7,390 nt of DNA from the NCBI GenBank assembly GCA_049315625.1, contig JBMOJU010000271.1, positions 1 through 7,390 on the forward strand, read 5' to 3'. Under the pieces are notes generated by a model. That model had not been told where the DNA came from and searched no databases. It saw nothing but the letters and a program-made list of their open reading frames with translations. Shown piece after piece: positions 1 to 5,654 of this stretch. Position 1 is the stretch's first letter, and each line of letters opens with the position of its first letter. The position numbers were made by a program, and so were the translations under genes. The DNA comes from Paracraurococcus sp049315625. Lineage in GTDB: Bacteria; Pseudomonadota; Alphaproteobacteria; Acetobacterales; Acetobacteraceae.

Positions 1-2
1 AG

Positions 3-24
3 GGGGTCCCTTTTGGACGCCGAT
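3..24. repeat. Subterminal direct repeat, copy 1, of the IS21-type end
   Basis: This copy reads GGGGTCCC, then TTTTGG, then ACGCCGAT. It matches copy 2 (27-48) at 19 of 22 positions; the differences are two bases after GGGGTCCC and one base before ACGCCGAT. The repeat period is 24 bp. It is a likely transposase binding site. Confidence 0.75.
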
Positions 25-26
25 CC

Positions 27-48
27 GGGGTCCCGATTGCACGCCGAT
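27..48. repeat. Subterminal direct repeat, copy 2, adjoining the IS21-type tip
   Basis: This copy reads GGGGTCCC, then GATTGC, then ACGCCGAT, and runs directly into the terminal TGACA (49-53). It is the outer of the two visible copies. Confidence 0.75.
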
Positions 49-53
49 TGACA

Positions 54-224
54 GCCCGGCGGCTTCTCCGGCACCAGGACATGCAGGTCGAGATCGCCGC
101 CCCGCGCCTCCAGCCGCGCCCGGCTGCCGAAGACCCGCCCCTCCGCCGCCGGGCAGAAATGCTAGGCCACGATCCGCTTCACCGCCGCGATCTCCTCGGG
201 CCGCAGGCGCACCGGCGGCGGCAC
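54..224 (-). pseudogene. Minimal nucleotidyltransferase, 3' part cut off by the IS and with an in-frame TAG
   Basis: Reading from a GTG at 224-222, two bases after the gshA stop, gives MPPPVRLRPEEIAAVKRIVA, then TAG at 164-162. The same frame continues with HFCPAAEGRVFGSRARLEAR and GGDLDLHVLVPEKPPG up to the IS junction. The GSRAR segment, nine residues after GS, then D-L-D, is the nucleotidyltransferase catalytic signature (GS-x9-DxD). This is the fold of MntA/MNT-type antitoxins and related small proteins. Conservation on both sides of the TAG suggests a former sense codon, perhaps CAG or GAG, became a stop. The 57 codons left before the IS represent roughly the first half of such a protein. 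Position and strand suggest it was the third gene of an rsmE-gshA unit. No HEPN partner gene is visible. It is almost certainly non-functional. Confidence 0.8.
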
Positions 225-226
225 GG

Positions 227-1573
227 CTACACCTCCGCGTGCAGCAATGCCCGGCTGGCGTCACCGCGCCAGGCGCCATGGTACAGCGCCAGCAGCCGGT
301 CCGCCTGGGTCAGCCCGCTGGCGACGATCTCGTCCAGCGGCGCCAGGTAGACCTCCTCGCCCAGGCCCCGCGCCCGCAGCCCGTCGCGCGCAATGGCGAC
401 AACGTCCCGCGCCACGTCCTGCACCAGCCGGCCGCGGATGCGCGCCGCCAGCGCCTCCCGCGGTGCGGCCAGGCGCAGCGCACGGATCTCCTCCACGCTC
501 CAGTCCCGCACCAGCGCGGCGGCGGCCTTCTGCGCCGGGTCGTCGTAGAGCAGCCCGACCCAGAGCGCGGGCTTCGCCACGATCATCGCAGCACTTCCGG
601 CGTCCGACCCGCGCATCTCCAGGAACCGCTTCAGCCGCACATCGGTGAAGGCGGTGGTCACGTGGTCGGCGAAGTCGCCCATGGTGGCGCGCTCGCCCGG
701 CAGCGCATTCAGCCGGCCGTCCAGGAAGGCGCGGAAGCTGGCGCCGGCCGCGTCCAGCCACTTCCCGTCGCGCATGACGAAGTACATCGGCACGTCGAGC
801 AGCCATTCGGCGAAGCGTTCGAAGCCGAAGCCCTCCTCGAACACCACCGCCGGGATGCCGGTGCGGGCCTTGTCGGTATCGGTCCAGACCTGCCCGCGCA
901 TGCTGCGGAAGCCGTTCGGCTTGCCTTCCGTGAACGGCGAATTGGCGAAGAGCGCGGTCGCCACCGGCTGCAGGGCCAGGGAGACCCGCAGCTTCTCGAC
1001 CATGTCGGCCTCGTCGCCGTAGTCGAGGTTGGCCTGCACCGTGCAGGTCCGCTGCATCATGTCGAGCCCGAGGCTGCCCACCGTCGGCATGTAGCGCCGC
1101 ATGATGGCGTAGCGGCCCTTCGGCATCCACGGCATCTCGGCCCGGCTATGTGTCGGGTGGAAGCCGAGCGGCGCGAAGCCGAGCTGCATCGGCCCGGTGA
1201 CCTCGTGCACCTCCCGCAGATGGGCCTGCAATTCCAGCCAGGTGCCGTGCAGGTCGGGCAGGATGCCGCCCGAGAGTTCCAATTGCCCGGCCGGCTCCAG
1301 GCTGATGGAGGCGCCGCCGCGCTTCAGCCCGATCGGGTTGCCGGCATCGAGGATGGGCGCCCAGCCCTTGGCCTGCAGCCCGTCGAGGATCGCCCGGATG
1401 CCACCGGCGCCCTCATAGGTGGGCGTGGCGAAGCCGGCCCGGTGGAAGCCGAATTTCTCGTGCTCGGTGCCGACCCCCCAATCACCGCGCGGCTTGCTGC
1501 CGGCGGCGAACCATTCGGCAAGCTGCCGTGTGGAGGTGATCGGCGTCAGGTCCGCCTCGCCGGGATTAGACAT
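227..1573 (-). CDS. gshA: Glutamate-cysteine ligase, plant/alphaproteobacterial type
   Basis: This 448-residue cytoplasmic enzyme makes gamma-glutamylcysteine from glutamate, cysteine and ATP, the first step of glutathione synthesis. The call rests on the GCS2-family pattern: GTEHEKFGF at residues 35-43, ISLEPAGQLELSGG at 90-103, DMMQRTCTVQANLDY at 171-185 and FLEMRGSD near 317-324. The length fits the bacterial members of the plant-type class. Only one cysteine (Cys177) is present, so the disulfide redox switch known from plant enzymes cannot form within one chain. The gene lies 48 bp downstream of rsmE on the same strand and is probably cotranscribed with it. The ATG at 1573-1571 is the only good start; it sits in a potential hairpin and overlaps a 6-codon ORF, described separately. 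Function is confident. Confidence 0.95.
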   Translation of the reverse strand: MSNPGEADLTPITSTRQLAEWFAAGSKPRGDWGVGTEHEKFGFHRAGFATPTYEGAGGIRAILDGLQAKGWAPILDAGNPIGLKRGGASISLEPAGQLELSGGILPDLHGTWLELQAHLREVHEVTGPMQLGFAPLGFHPTHSRAEMPWMPKGRYAIMRRYMPTVGSLGLDMMQRTCTVQANLDYGDEADMVEKLRVSLALQPVATALFANSPFTEGKPNGFRSMRGQVWTDTDKARTGIPAVVFEEGFGFERFAEWLLDVPMYFVMRDGKWLDAAGASFRAFLDGRLNALPGERATMGDFADHVTTAFTDVRLKRFLEMRGSDAGSAAMIVAKPALWVGLLYDDPAQKAAAALVRDWSVEEIRALRLAAPREALAARIRGRLVQDVARDVVAIARDGLRARGLGEEVYLAPLDEIVASGLTQADRLLALYHGAWRGDASRALLHAEV

Positions 1574-1607
1574 CCTGCCCTTCCATTTCGTCGGTTCCTG
1601 GGCAGGA
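1566..1607 (-). promoter_or_regulatory. gshA translation-start region: inverted repeat plus 6-codon overlapping ORF
   Basis: In the transcript, UCCUGCCC (bases 1607-1600) is perfectly complementary to GGGCAGGA (1580-1573), with a 19-nt loop between. The 3' arm holds the purine-rich stretch just before gshA and ends on the A of its ATG. The loop contains AGGAA and, nine bases after its AGGA, an ATG (1586-1584). That ATG opens a 6-codon ORF (MEGQDV) stopping at TAA 1568-1566, inside gshA in a different frame. Folding would hide the gshA start while exposing the tiny ORF. The pairing and ORF are read directly; a regulatory role is inference. Confidence 0.35.
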
Positions 1608-1621
1608 CGCCCGGCGCTCGA

Positions 1622-2350
1622 TCAGGTCTCGTTCCAGTCGCCGGCCAGCGCCTGCAGCACCGCCAGCCCAGCCACCGCGGCGGTTTCCGCCCGCAGGATG
1701 CGGGGGCCGAGGGAAACCGTCGAAACAAAGGCACGGCGGCGGAGATCGTCAAGCTCCGCCCGTTCGAACCCGCCCTCGGGTCCCACCAGCCAGGCCCAGG
1801 GCCCGGGCGGCAGGCCCCGCACGGTTGCAACCAGCGGAAGCGACTCCCTCCGCTCGTCGCCGACCAGCAACGGCGTGGCATCCCACGCATCCAGCACAGC
1901 GTGCAAGGGGGCGGCCGGTGCCACCACCGGCACGGTCAGCCGGCGGCACTGCTCGGCGGCCTCCTGCGCGATGGCGGTGAGGCGGGCGACGTTGACCTTG
2001 TCGGTGATGCTGCGCCTTGTCAGCACCGGCTGGATCACACCGATACCGAGCTCCGTCGCCTTCTCGGCGATCCAGTCCATGGCGTCCCGCTTCACCGCGG
2101 CGACCAGCAGGCGGCTGGCCGGTGGCGGGTCCTGTGGCCGGGTCTGCCGCTCCGGCCGGAAGGCGCAGCGGTCCTTCCGCAGGCTGGCGATGGATGCTGC
2201 CCATTCGCCATCCCGGCCGTTGAACAGCAGCACCGCGTCGCCGACCACGCGCCGCATGACCCCGCCCAGGTAATGCGCCTGGGCGGCGGTGGCGGGGACC
2301 TCCGCCCCTTCCGCCAGGGGCTGGTCCAGGAACAGGCGCGGGGTGGACAT
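1622..2350 (-). CDS. rsmE: 16S rRNA (uracil-1498-N3)-methyltransferase
   Basis: This 242-residue SAM-dependent enzyme of the SPOUT (trefoil-knot) class methylates N3 of U1498 in 16S rRNA. Family motifs appear in order: KRDAMDWIAEKATELG at 87-102, QPVLTRRS at 107-114, EQCRRL at 134-139, LVGPEGGFE at 188-196 and SLGPRILRAETA at 213-224. The last two form the knot and SAM-binding region. An N-terminal PUA-like segment, about residues 1-70, contains HYLGGVMRR. Length is typical of the family. The ATG at 2350-2348 is preceded by AAAGGG at suitable spacing. The start codon is only 28 bp from the divergent ubiA start, so its promoter must lie at least partly inside ubiA. gshA follows on the same strand. 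Confidence 0.95.
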   Translation of the reverse strand: MSTPRLFLDQPLAEGAEVPATAAQAHYLGGVMRRVVGDAVLLFNGRDGEWAASIASLRKDRCAFRPERQTRPQDPPPASRLLVAAVKRDAMDWIAEKATELGIGVIQPVLTRRSITDKVNVARLTAIAQEAAEQCRRLTVPVVAPAAPLHAVLDAWDATPLLVGDERRESLPLVATVRGLPPGPWAWLVGPEGGFERAELDDLRRRAFVSTVSLGPRILRAETAAVAGLAVLQALAGDWNET

Positions 2351-2378
2351 GCCGCCCTTTCGCTGACACGGAGGGGCC
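2351..2378. promoter_or_regulatory. 28-bp divergent gap between rsmE and ubiA starts
   Basis: The gap holds the ribosome binding site of each gene: GGAGGGG at 2370-2376 for ubiA and, on the minus strand, AAAGGG for rsmE. It is too short for two separate promoters. Any -35 and -10 elements must overlap the coding sequence of one or both genes. I found no convincing sigma-70 hexamers in it. Confidence 0.5.
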
Positions 2379-3278
2379 GTGCAAGGCTACACCGACATCC
2401 AGATCGGCGGACTGGTCGCCCGGCTCCCCGCCGGCTGGCGCCCCTATGCGCTGCTGGCGCGGCTGGACCGGCCGATCGGCTCCTGGCTGCTCTTCCTGCC
2501 GGGGCTCTGGGCCTTCGCCCTCGCCGCGCCGGACTGGGCGGAGGGGCTGCGGCTGACCCTGCTGTTCGGCATCGGCGCCATCGCCATGCGCGGGGCGGGC
2601 TGCGTGGTGAACGACCTCTGGGACCGCGACATCGACCGCAAGGTGGAGCGCACCCGCGGCCGGCCGCTGGCGGCGGGGACGGTGACGCCCCGTCAGGCGC
2701 TGGTCTTCCTCGCAGGGCTTTGCACCATCGGGTTGCTGGTGCTGGTGCAGCTCAACCCCGTGGCGATCCTGTTCGGGCTCTGCGCGCTGGTGCCGATCCT
2801 GCTCTACCCGCTGGCCAAGCGGGTGACGCACTGGCCGCAGGCCATGCTCGGCCTGGTCTTCTCCTGGGCGGGGCCGGAGGGGATCGCGGCGGCGACCGGG
2901 CGGATCGACGCGGTCGCCCTGCTGCTCTGGGCCGCCGGCTTCTGCTGGATCCTCGGCTACGACACGATCTACGCCCACCAGGACCGGGAGGACGACGCGG
3001 CGGTCGGCATCGGCAGCACGGCGCTGCGGTTCGGCGAGGATACCCGGCCCTTCCTCGCCGCCTGCTATGGCGCGACCCTGGCGCTGCTGGCACTGGCGGG
3101 CTGGGTGGCCGGGTTGCACTGGGCATTCCTGCCCGGGCTGCTGCTGCCGGCGGCGCTGCTGGCGCGGCAGGTGGTAGCGCTGAATATCCACGACCCGGCG
3201 CATTGCCTCCGCCTGTTCAAGGCGAACCGGGAGGTCGGCTTGGCGATCGCCCTGGCCTTCCTGCTTGGCCGGCTGTGA
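2379..3278 (+). CDS. ubiA: 4-hydroxybenzoate polyprenyltransferase
   Basis: This inner-membrane prenyltransferase attaches the polyprenyl tail to 4-hydroxybenzoate in ubiquinone synthesis. The protein has 299 residues. The first aspartate motif NDxxDxxxD is at residues 78-86 (NDLWDRDID), followed by RTRGRPLAAG at 91-100. The second motif, DTIYAHQDREDD, is at 195-206. These bind the Mg2+-diphosphate of the prenyl donor. About eight or nine hydrophobic segments are visible, as expected for the family, the first near 35-50. GTG 2379 is the only possible start: an in-frame TGA lies at 2364-2366, the next Met is residue 70, and GGAGGGG precedes it. The stop overlaps the next gene's start. Tail length is not readable from the sequence. 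Confidence 0.95.
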   Translation: MQGYTDIQIGGLVARLPAGWRPYALLARLDRPIGSWLLFLPGLWAFALAAPDWAEGLRLTLLFGIGAIAMRGAGCVVNDLWDRDIDRKVERTRGRPLAAGTVTPRQALVFLAGLCTIGLLVLVQLNPVAILFGLCALVPILLYPLAKRVTHWPQAMLGLVFSWAGPEGIAAATGRIDAVALLLWAAGFCWILGYDTIYAHQDREDDAAVGIGSTALRFGEDTRPFLAACYGATLALLALAGWVAGLHWAFLPGLLLPAALLARQVVALNIHDPAHCLRLFKANREVGLAIALAFLLGRL

Positions 3279-3919
3279 GCGACGCGGAAGCCTTCATCGC
3301 CGCCCATACCGCCATCGCCCGCCCGGCCCTGGTGCCGGAGATCCCGCTGTACCTGGCGACCAAGATCACCCCGATCTGGCAGGCTACCGAGGCTTGGCTG
3401 CACCAGGAAGGGATCGAGCCGCCCTTCTGGGCCTTCGCCTGGCCGGGCAGCCAGGCCATGGCGCGGCTGATCCTGGATGCGCCCTCGCACGTGGCCGGGC
3501 GGCGGGTGCTGGATTTCGCCGCCGGCGGCGGCCTGGCGGCGATCGCCGCGGCCCTGGCGGGGGCGGCCAGCGTCGAGGCGGCCGAGATCGACCCGCTGGC
3601 GCTGGCCGCCACAAGGCTGAACGCGGCGCTGAACGGCGTGGCCGTCGCCACGCCGGCGGGGGACGTGGTGGGCAGCCCCTGCCGCTGGGACCTCATCCTC
3701 GCCGGCGACGTCTGCTACGAGGCGCCGATGACCGGCCATATCCTGCCCTGGCTGCGCGCCATGGCGGCGGCCGGCGCCGAGGTCTGGCTGGCCGATCCCG
3801 GCCGCGCCTATGTCCCGCGCGAAGGCCTCACCGAGATGGCCCGTTTCGACGTGCCGACGACGCGGGAGCTGGAGGACCGCGACCACCGCCTTGTCACGAT
3901 CTTCCGCCTGCTGGGCTGA
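3275..3919 (+). CDS. Class I SAM methyltransferase, probable ETF-beta lysine methyltransferase (METTL20/PrmA-like)
   Basis: The 214-residue protein starts at a GTG that overlaps the ubiA stop (GTGA, 3275-3278), implying translational coupling. It has the seven-beta-strand fold signature: motif I VLDFAAGGGLAAIAA at 78-92, an acidic segment AAEIDPLAL at 102-110 for the SAM ribose, and LILAGDVCYE at 140-149. PFWAFAWPGSQ at 50-60 is characteristic of the group of small methyltransferases that includes METTL20 and its alphaproteobacterial homologues. These trimethylate lysines of the electron transfer flavoprotein beta subunit. The substrate is inferred from family resemblance. Alternatives are a PrmA-like ribosomal-protein methyltransferase or another protein methyltransferase. 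Cotranscription with ubiA fits a role near ubiquinone-linked electron transfer. The gene abuts the convergent cytochrome gene with no gap. Confidence 0.85.
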   Translation: MSDAEAFIAAHTAIARPALVPEIPLYLATKITPIWQATEAWLHQEGIEPPFWAFAWPGSQAMARLILDAPSHVAGRRVLDFAAGGGLAAIAAALAGAASVEAAEIDPLALAATRLNAALNGVAVATPAGDVVGSPCRWDLILAGDVCYEAPMTGHILPWLRAMAAAGAEVWLADPGRAYVPREGLTEMARFDVPTTRELEDRDHRLVTIFRLLG

Positions 3920-5194
3920 TCAGCGCGTCGCCACCGCCAGGAAGCGCAGCAGCGCCGCCAGGTCGCCAGGCTCGCCCACCGTCTGCACCGGCATCCGTGT
4001 CCCAGGGGTCACCACGTCCGGGCCGCGCGTGAACAGATCCGCCACCGTCTCCGGGGTCCAGATGATGTCGCCGCGGGCGAGGCGCGGGGAATAGGCATAG
4101 CCGGCGACGCTGCCCATGCGCCGGCCGAACAGGCCGTGCAGGCTGGGCCCGGCCATCGGCCCGGCGTCCTCGCGCAGCGCGTGGCAGGCGCTGCAGGCGC
4201 GGAAGACCCGGGCGCCCTCCGGGTCGGCGCCGGCGGGCAGCACCGCCTCGGCCTCCGCCACCAGCGGGCCGAGCGGCGCGCCGCGCGCCGCATCCCAGCG
4301 CCGCACCCGCCTGTCCTGCCCACCGGTCCAGAGGCTGGCGCCATCGGCCGCGAACACCACCGACCAGAGCGGCAGCCCCGGCCCTTCCAGCGTGTGCCGT
4401 AGCCTTCCATCGGCGACCGACCACACCGCGGCGCTGCCACCCATGCTGGCGGCAGCAAGGGTAGCGCCGTCCGGCGAGGCGGCCAGGGCGACGATCGGCC
4501 GCGGCCCGGCCACCCATTCCCGCAGGCTGCCATCCACCCGCAGGATGCGGATCGTGCCATCCGCGCCGCCCACCGCCAGGGCACCGCCCGGCAGCGCCAC
4601 CAAAGCGTTCTGCGGCAGGCCGAATTCTGCCAGAACCCGCGCGCCGCCGGCCTCCCATAGCCGGATGGTGCCATCCGCCCCGGCGCTGGCCAGGCCCGCC
4701 GCACCCCAGGCGAGACCGCCGACCGGACCGGCATGCCCTTCAAGCACGCGTGCGGTGCCATCCTTCGCCCAGATCCGCACCGTGCCGTCCCATCCAGCCG
4801 AGGCGAGCACGCCGTCGGGTCCGACAGCGAGGGCGGTGACCGGACCCGCATGGCCTTCCAGAGTCCGCGCCGGCGTCTCGGCGCCGCCCGCAGGCCAAAG
4901 GGCGATCCGGCCTTCCTCCCCGGCGCTGGCCAGGCCGCCGTCGGGCAAGGCGGCCAGGGCGGCGAGCGCGGCTTCGTGCCAGCGGAGCACCCGGCTCGCC
5001 GTGCCGGATCGCGGGTTCCACAGGATCACCGCCTGGTCGAAGCCGGCCGAGGCCAGGCCGCCATCCGCCAGTACGGCGAGGGCGCGCACCGGTCCGCCAT
5101 GGCCGGCGAGGTCCTGCGCCCGCCCGGCGAGCGGGACGAGGAGAAGGCAGAGCAGCAGCAGGAGGGGCATACGGCGCGGCATCCGGGGTGGCAT
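3920..5194 (-). CDS. Exported seven-blade WD40 propeller fused to a C-terminal cytochrome c domain
   Basis: The 424-residue protein begins with a signal peptide: Arg at 4, 7 and 8, a hydrophobic run at 11-23, and probable cleavage after GRA (24-26). Seven WD40-type repeats follow between about residues 30 and 306. Recurring features are GHxGPV, LASAG and DGTxRxW, and repeats 3 and 4 both open with EGHAGPV. The C-terminal ~105 residues form a class I cytochrome c: CSACH at 334-338 binds heme, and Met401 in GTRMP is the likely distal ligand. The protein should be periplasmic and matured by the cytochrome c assembly system. Its partner and redox role are unknown. The frame stays open to a GTG at 5266, but the signal peptide starting at 5194 makes that the better choice. 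ATGs at 5182 and 5170 are also possible; none has a clear ribosome binding site. Confidence 0.85.
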   Translation of the reverse strand: MPPRMPRRMPLLLLLCLLLVPLAGRAQDLAGHGGPVRALAVLADGGLASAGFDQAVILWNPRSGTASRVLRWHEAALAALAALPDGGLASAGEEGRIALWPAGGAETPARTLEGHAGPVTALAVGPDGVLASAGWDGTVRIWAKDGTARVLEGHAGPVGGLAWGAAGLASAGADGTIRLWEAGGARVLAEFGLPQNALVALPGGALAVGGADGTIRILRVDGSLREWVAGPRPIVALAASPDGATLAAASMGGSAAVWSVADGRLRHTLEGPGLPLWSVVFAADGASLWTGGQDRRVRRWDAARGAPLGPLVAEAEAVLPAGADPEGARVFRACSACHALREDAGPMAGPSLHGLFGRRMGSVAGYAYSPRLARGDIIWTPETVADLFTRGPDVVTPGTRMPVQTVGEPGDLAALLRFLAVATR

Positions 5195-5300
5195 GGCGGC
5201 CGGACCATGCGGCAAACCCGGGGCCGGACAAAGGCCGGACGCGGCGCGAACCCCCGGGTCGATCACACCTCGGTCGCCCCAGGCCCTTGTTGTCGGTGGT

Positions 5301-5323
5301 CCAGGCGGGCAGCGCCCGCCTGG
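5301..5323 (-). terminator. Hairpin, probable terminator of the His-rich gene
   Basis: A perfect 10-bp GC-rich stem (CCAGGCGGGC at 5301-5310 and its complement at 5314-5323) encloses a 3-base loop. It lies 30 bp past the stop of the small minus-strand gene and before the WD40-cytochrome gene on the same strand. No T run follows on either strand, so it is not a textbook intrinsic terminator; it could also protect an mRNA 3' end. The remainder of 5195-5353 shows no gene or clear promoter. Confidence 0.5.
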
Positions 5324-5353
5324 TGGATCCGGGACGGCGCCCCGGCCGAAAGC

Positions 5354-5554
5354 TCAGCGCTCCCGTTGCGCACCGGTGCTCTTGTGCGCTTCGGTCGAGT
5401 GCTGGTGGGCGGTTTCCGACTGCTTGTGCGCCGCGGTGGCGTGTTCCTGCGCCTTGGCGTGATCGCCCTTGCCGTGGTGCTCGGCGGCGGTCTGGTGGGC
5501 CTTGGCCGCGGCCTGGTGTGCCGTGGCCGCCTGGGTATGGGCCTGCTGGGACAT
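5354..5554 (-). CDS. Small His/Ala-rich helical protein, function unknown
   Basis: The 66-residue protein starts at ATG 5554-5552, preceded by a strong GGAGGA seven bases upstream. The frame is open further upstream, but that part has no comparable start. It has 11 His and 18 Ala, no Cys, Phe, Trp or Tyr, and no signal peptide or membrane segment. Histidines fall at exact 7-residue spacing at 6/13/20/27 and again at 43/50/57. GKGD (28-31) lies between, suggesting two amphipathic helices joined by a turn. Short proteins of this AAxHHxxAA style occur in other high-GC proteobacteria as hypotheticals; I cannot name a function. Metal binding, pH-dependent association or a stress role are guesses. 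It has its own hairpin upstream and downstream, so it is probably monocistronic. The good ribosome binding site and biased composition make it a likely real gene. Confidence 0.75.
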   Translation of the reverse strand: MSQQAHTQAATAHQAAAKAHQTAAEHHGKGDHAKAQEHATAAHKQSETAHQHSTEAHKSTGAQRER

Positions 5555-5576
5555 GGTTTTTCCTCCGCGCCCTGGC

Positions 5577-5601
5577 CCCGTCGCCGGAGCCGGGCGACGG
5601 G
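5577..5601. promoter_or_regulatory. 9-bp perfect inverted repeat upstream of the His-rich gene
   Basis: CCCGTCGCC (5577-5585) pairs with GGCGACGGG (5593-5601) around a 7-base spacer. It starts 22 bp upstream of the minus-strand ATG at 5554 and 10 bp beyond the GGAGGA site. In RNA it would be a 5' leader stem-loop; in DNA it could be an operator. The pairing is visible; the role is not. Confidence 0.4.
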
Positions 5602-5635
5602 AAGATAGGCCGCGCCGCACCCGTATTGCGTGTAC

Positions 5636-5654
5636 TCCCGGCCACGTGGAGGGA
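5636..5654. promoter_or_regulatory. Palindrome CCACGTGG with near-symmetric flanks, possible operator
   Basis: An 8-bp palindrome, CCACGTGG (5642-5649), is flanked by TCCC on the left and GGGA on the right, offset by one base. It lies in the shared upstream region of two divergent genes, between the hairpin at 5577-5601 and the candidate ileS promoter at 5680-5709. This position suits a regulator site. No known consensus is claimed. Confidence 0.3.

Larger units (their letters stand above)
1..53. mobile_element. Terminus of an IS21-family insertion sequence (partial; rest lies left of the window)
   Basis: The sequence ends at base 53 in GATTGACA, so the element read inward begins TGTCAATC with the 5'-TG...CA-3' termini usual for IS21-type elements. 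Two 22-bp direct repeats (3-24 and 27-48) lie immediately inside. Multiple subterminal repeats of about 20 bp, which serve as transposase binding sites, are a hallmark of IS21 ends. Coding sequence homologous to a nucleotidyltransferase starts at base 54, which sets the junction. The istA/istB genes are not in the window, so I cannot tell which end this is. The target duplication, usually a few bp, cannot be checked without the other side. The family call rests on terminus architecture only. Confidence 0.75.

Noticed and set aside
1749..3203. A 484-codon minus-strand frame across ubiA and rsmE
   Set aside because: It overlaps two genes with strong family motifs and encodes only Arg/Gln/Pro/Gly-rich sequence with no motif.
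239..3919. An uninterrupted plus-strand frame of over 1200 codons
   Set aside because: It runs antisense through gshA and rsmE and out of frame through ubiA before joining the true methyltransferase frame at 3275. Its upstream translation is low-complexity Arg/Gly/Ala/Pro. Long open antisense frames are expected at about 70% GC.
4000..5100. Repeated short motifs that resemble a direct-repeat array
   Set aside because: They encode the recurring GHAGPV, LASAG and DGTxRxW segments of the WD40 blades, with a period of about 39 codons and diverged sequence. They are neither CRISPR nor a satellite.
5111..5194. Lipoprotein signal in the WD40-cytochrome leader because of Cys16
   Set aside because: The cysteine follows LLL, without the small residue required just before a lipobox Cys, and lies mid-way through the hydrophobic run. 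An ordinary GRA cleavage site follows.
5195..5266. A 24-residue N-terminal extension of the WD40-cytochrome protein from GTG 5266
   Set aside because: It would place a Pro/Gly-rich segment before the signal peptide and bury the positively charged n-region. The start at 5194 gives a normal signal peptide.
4116..5462. A 448-codon plus-strand frame opposite the WD40-cytochrome gene
   Set aside because: It is the antisense shadow of the repeat-rich WD40 coding region; its Ser/Arg/Pro-rich product lacks any domain pattern.
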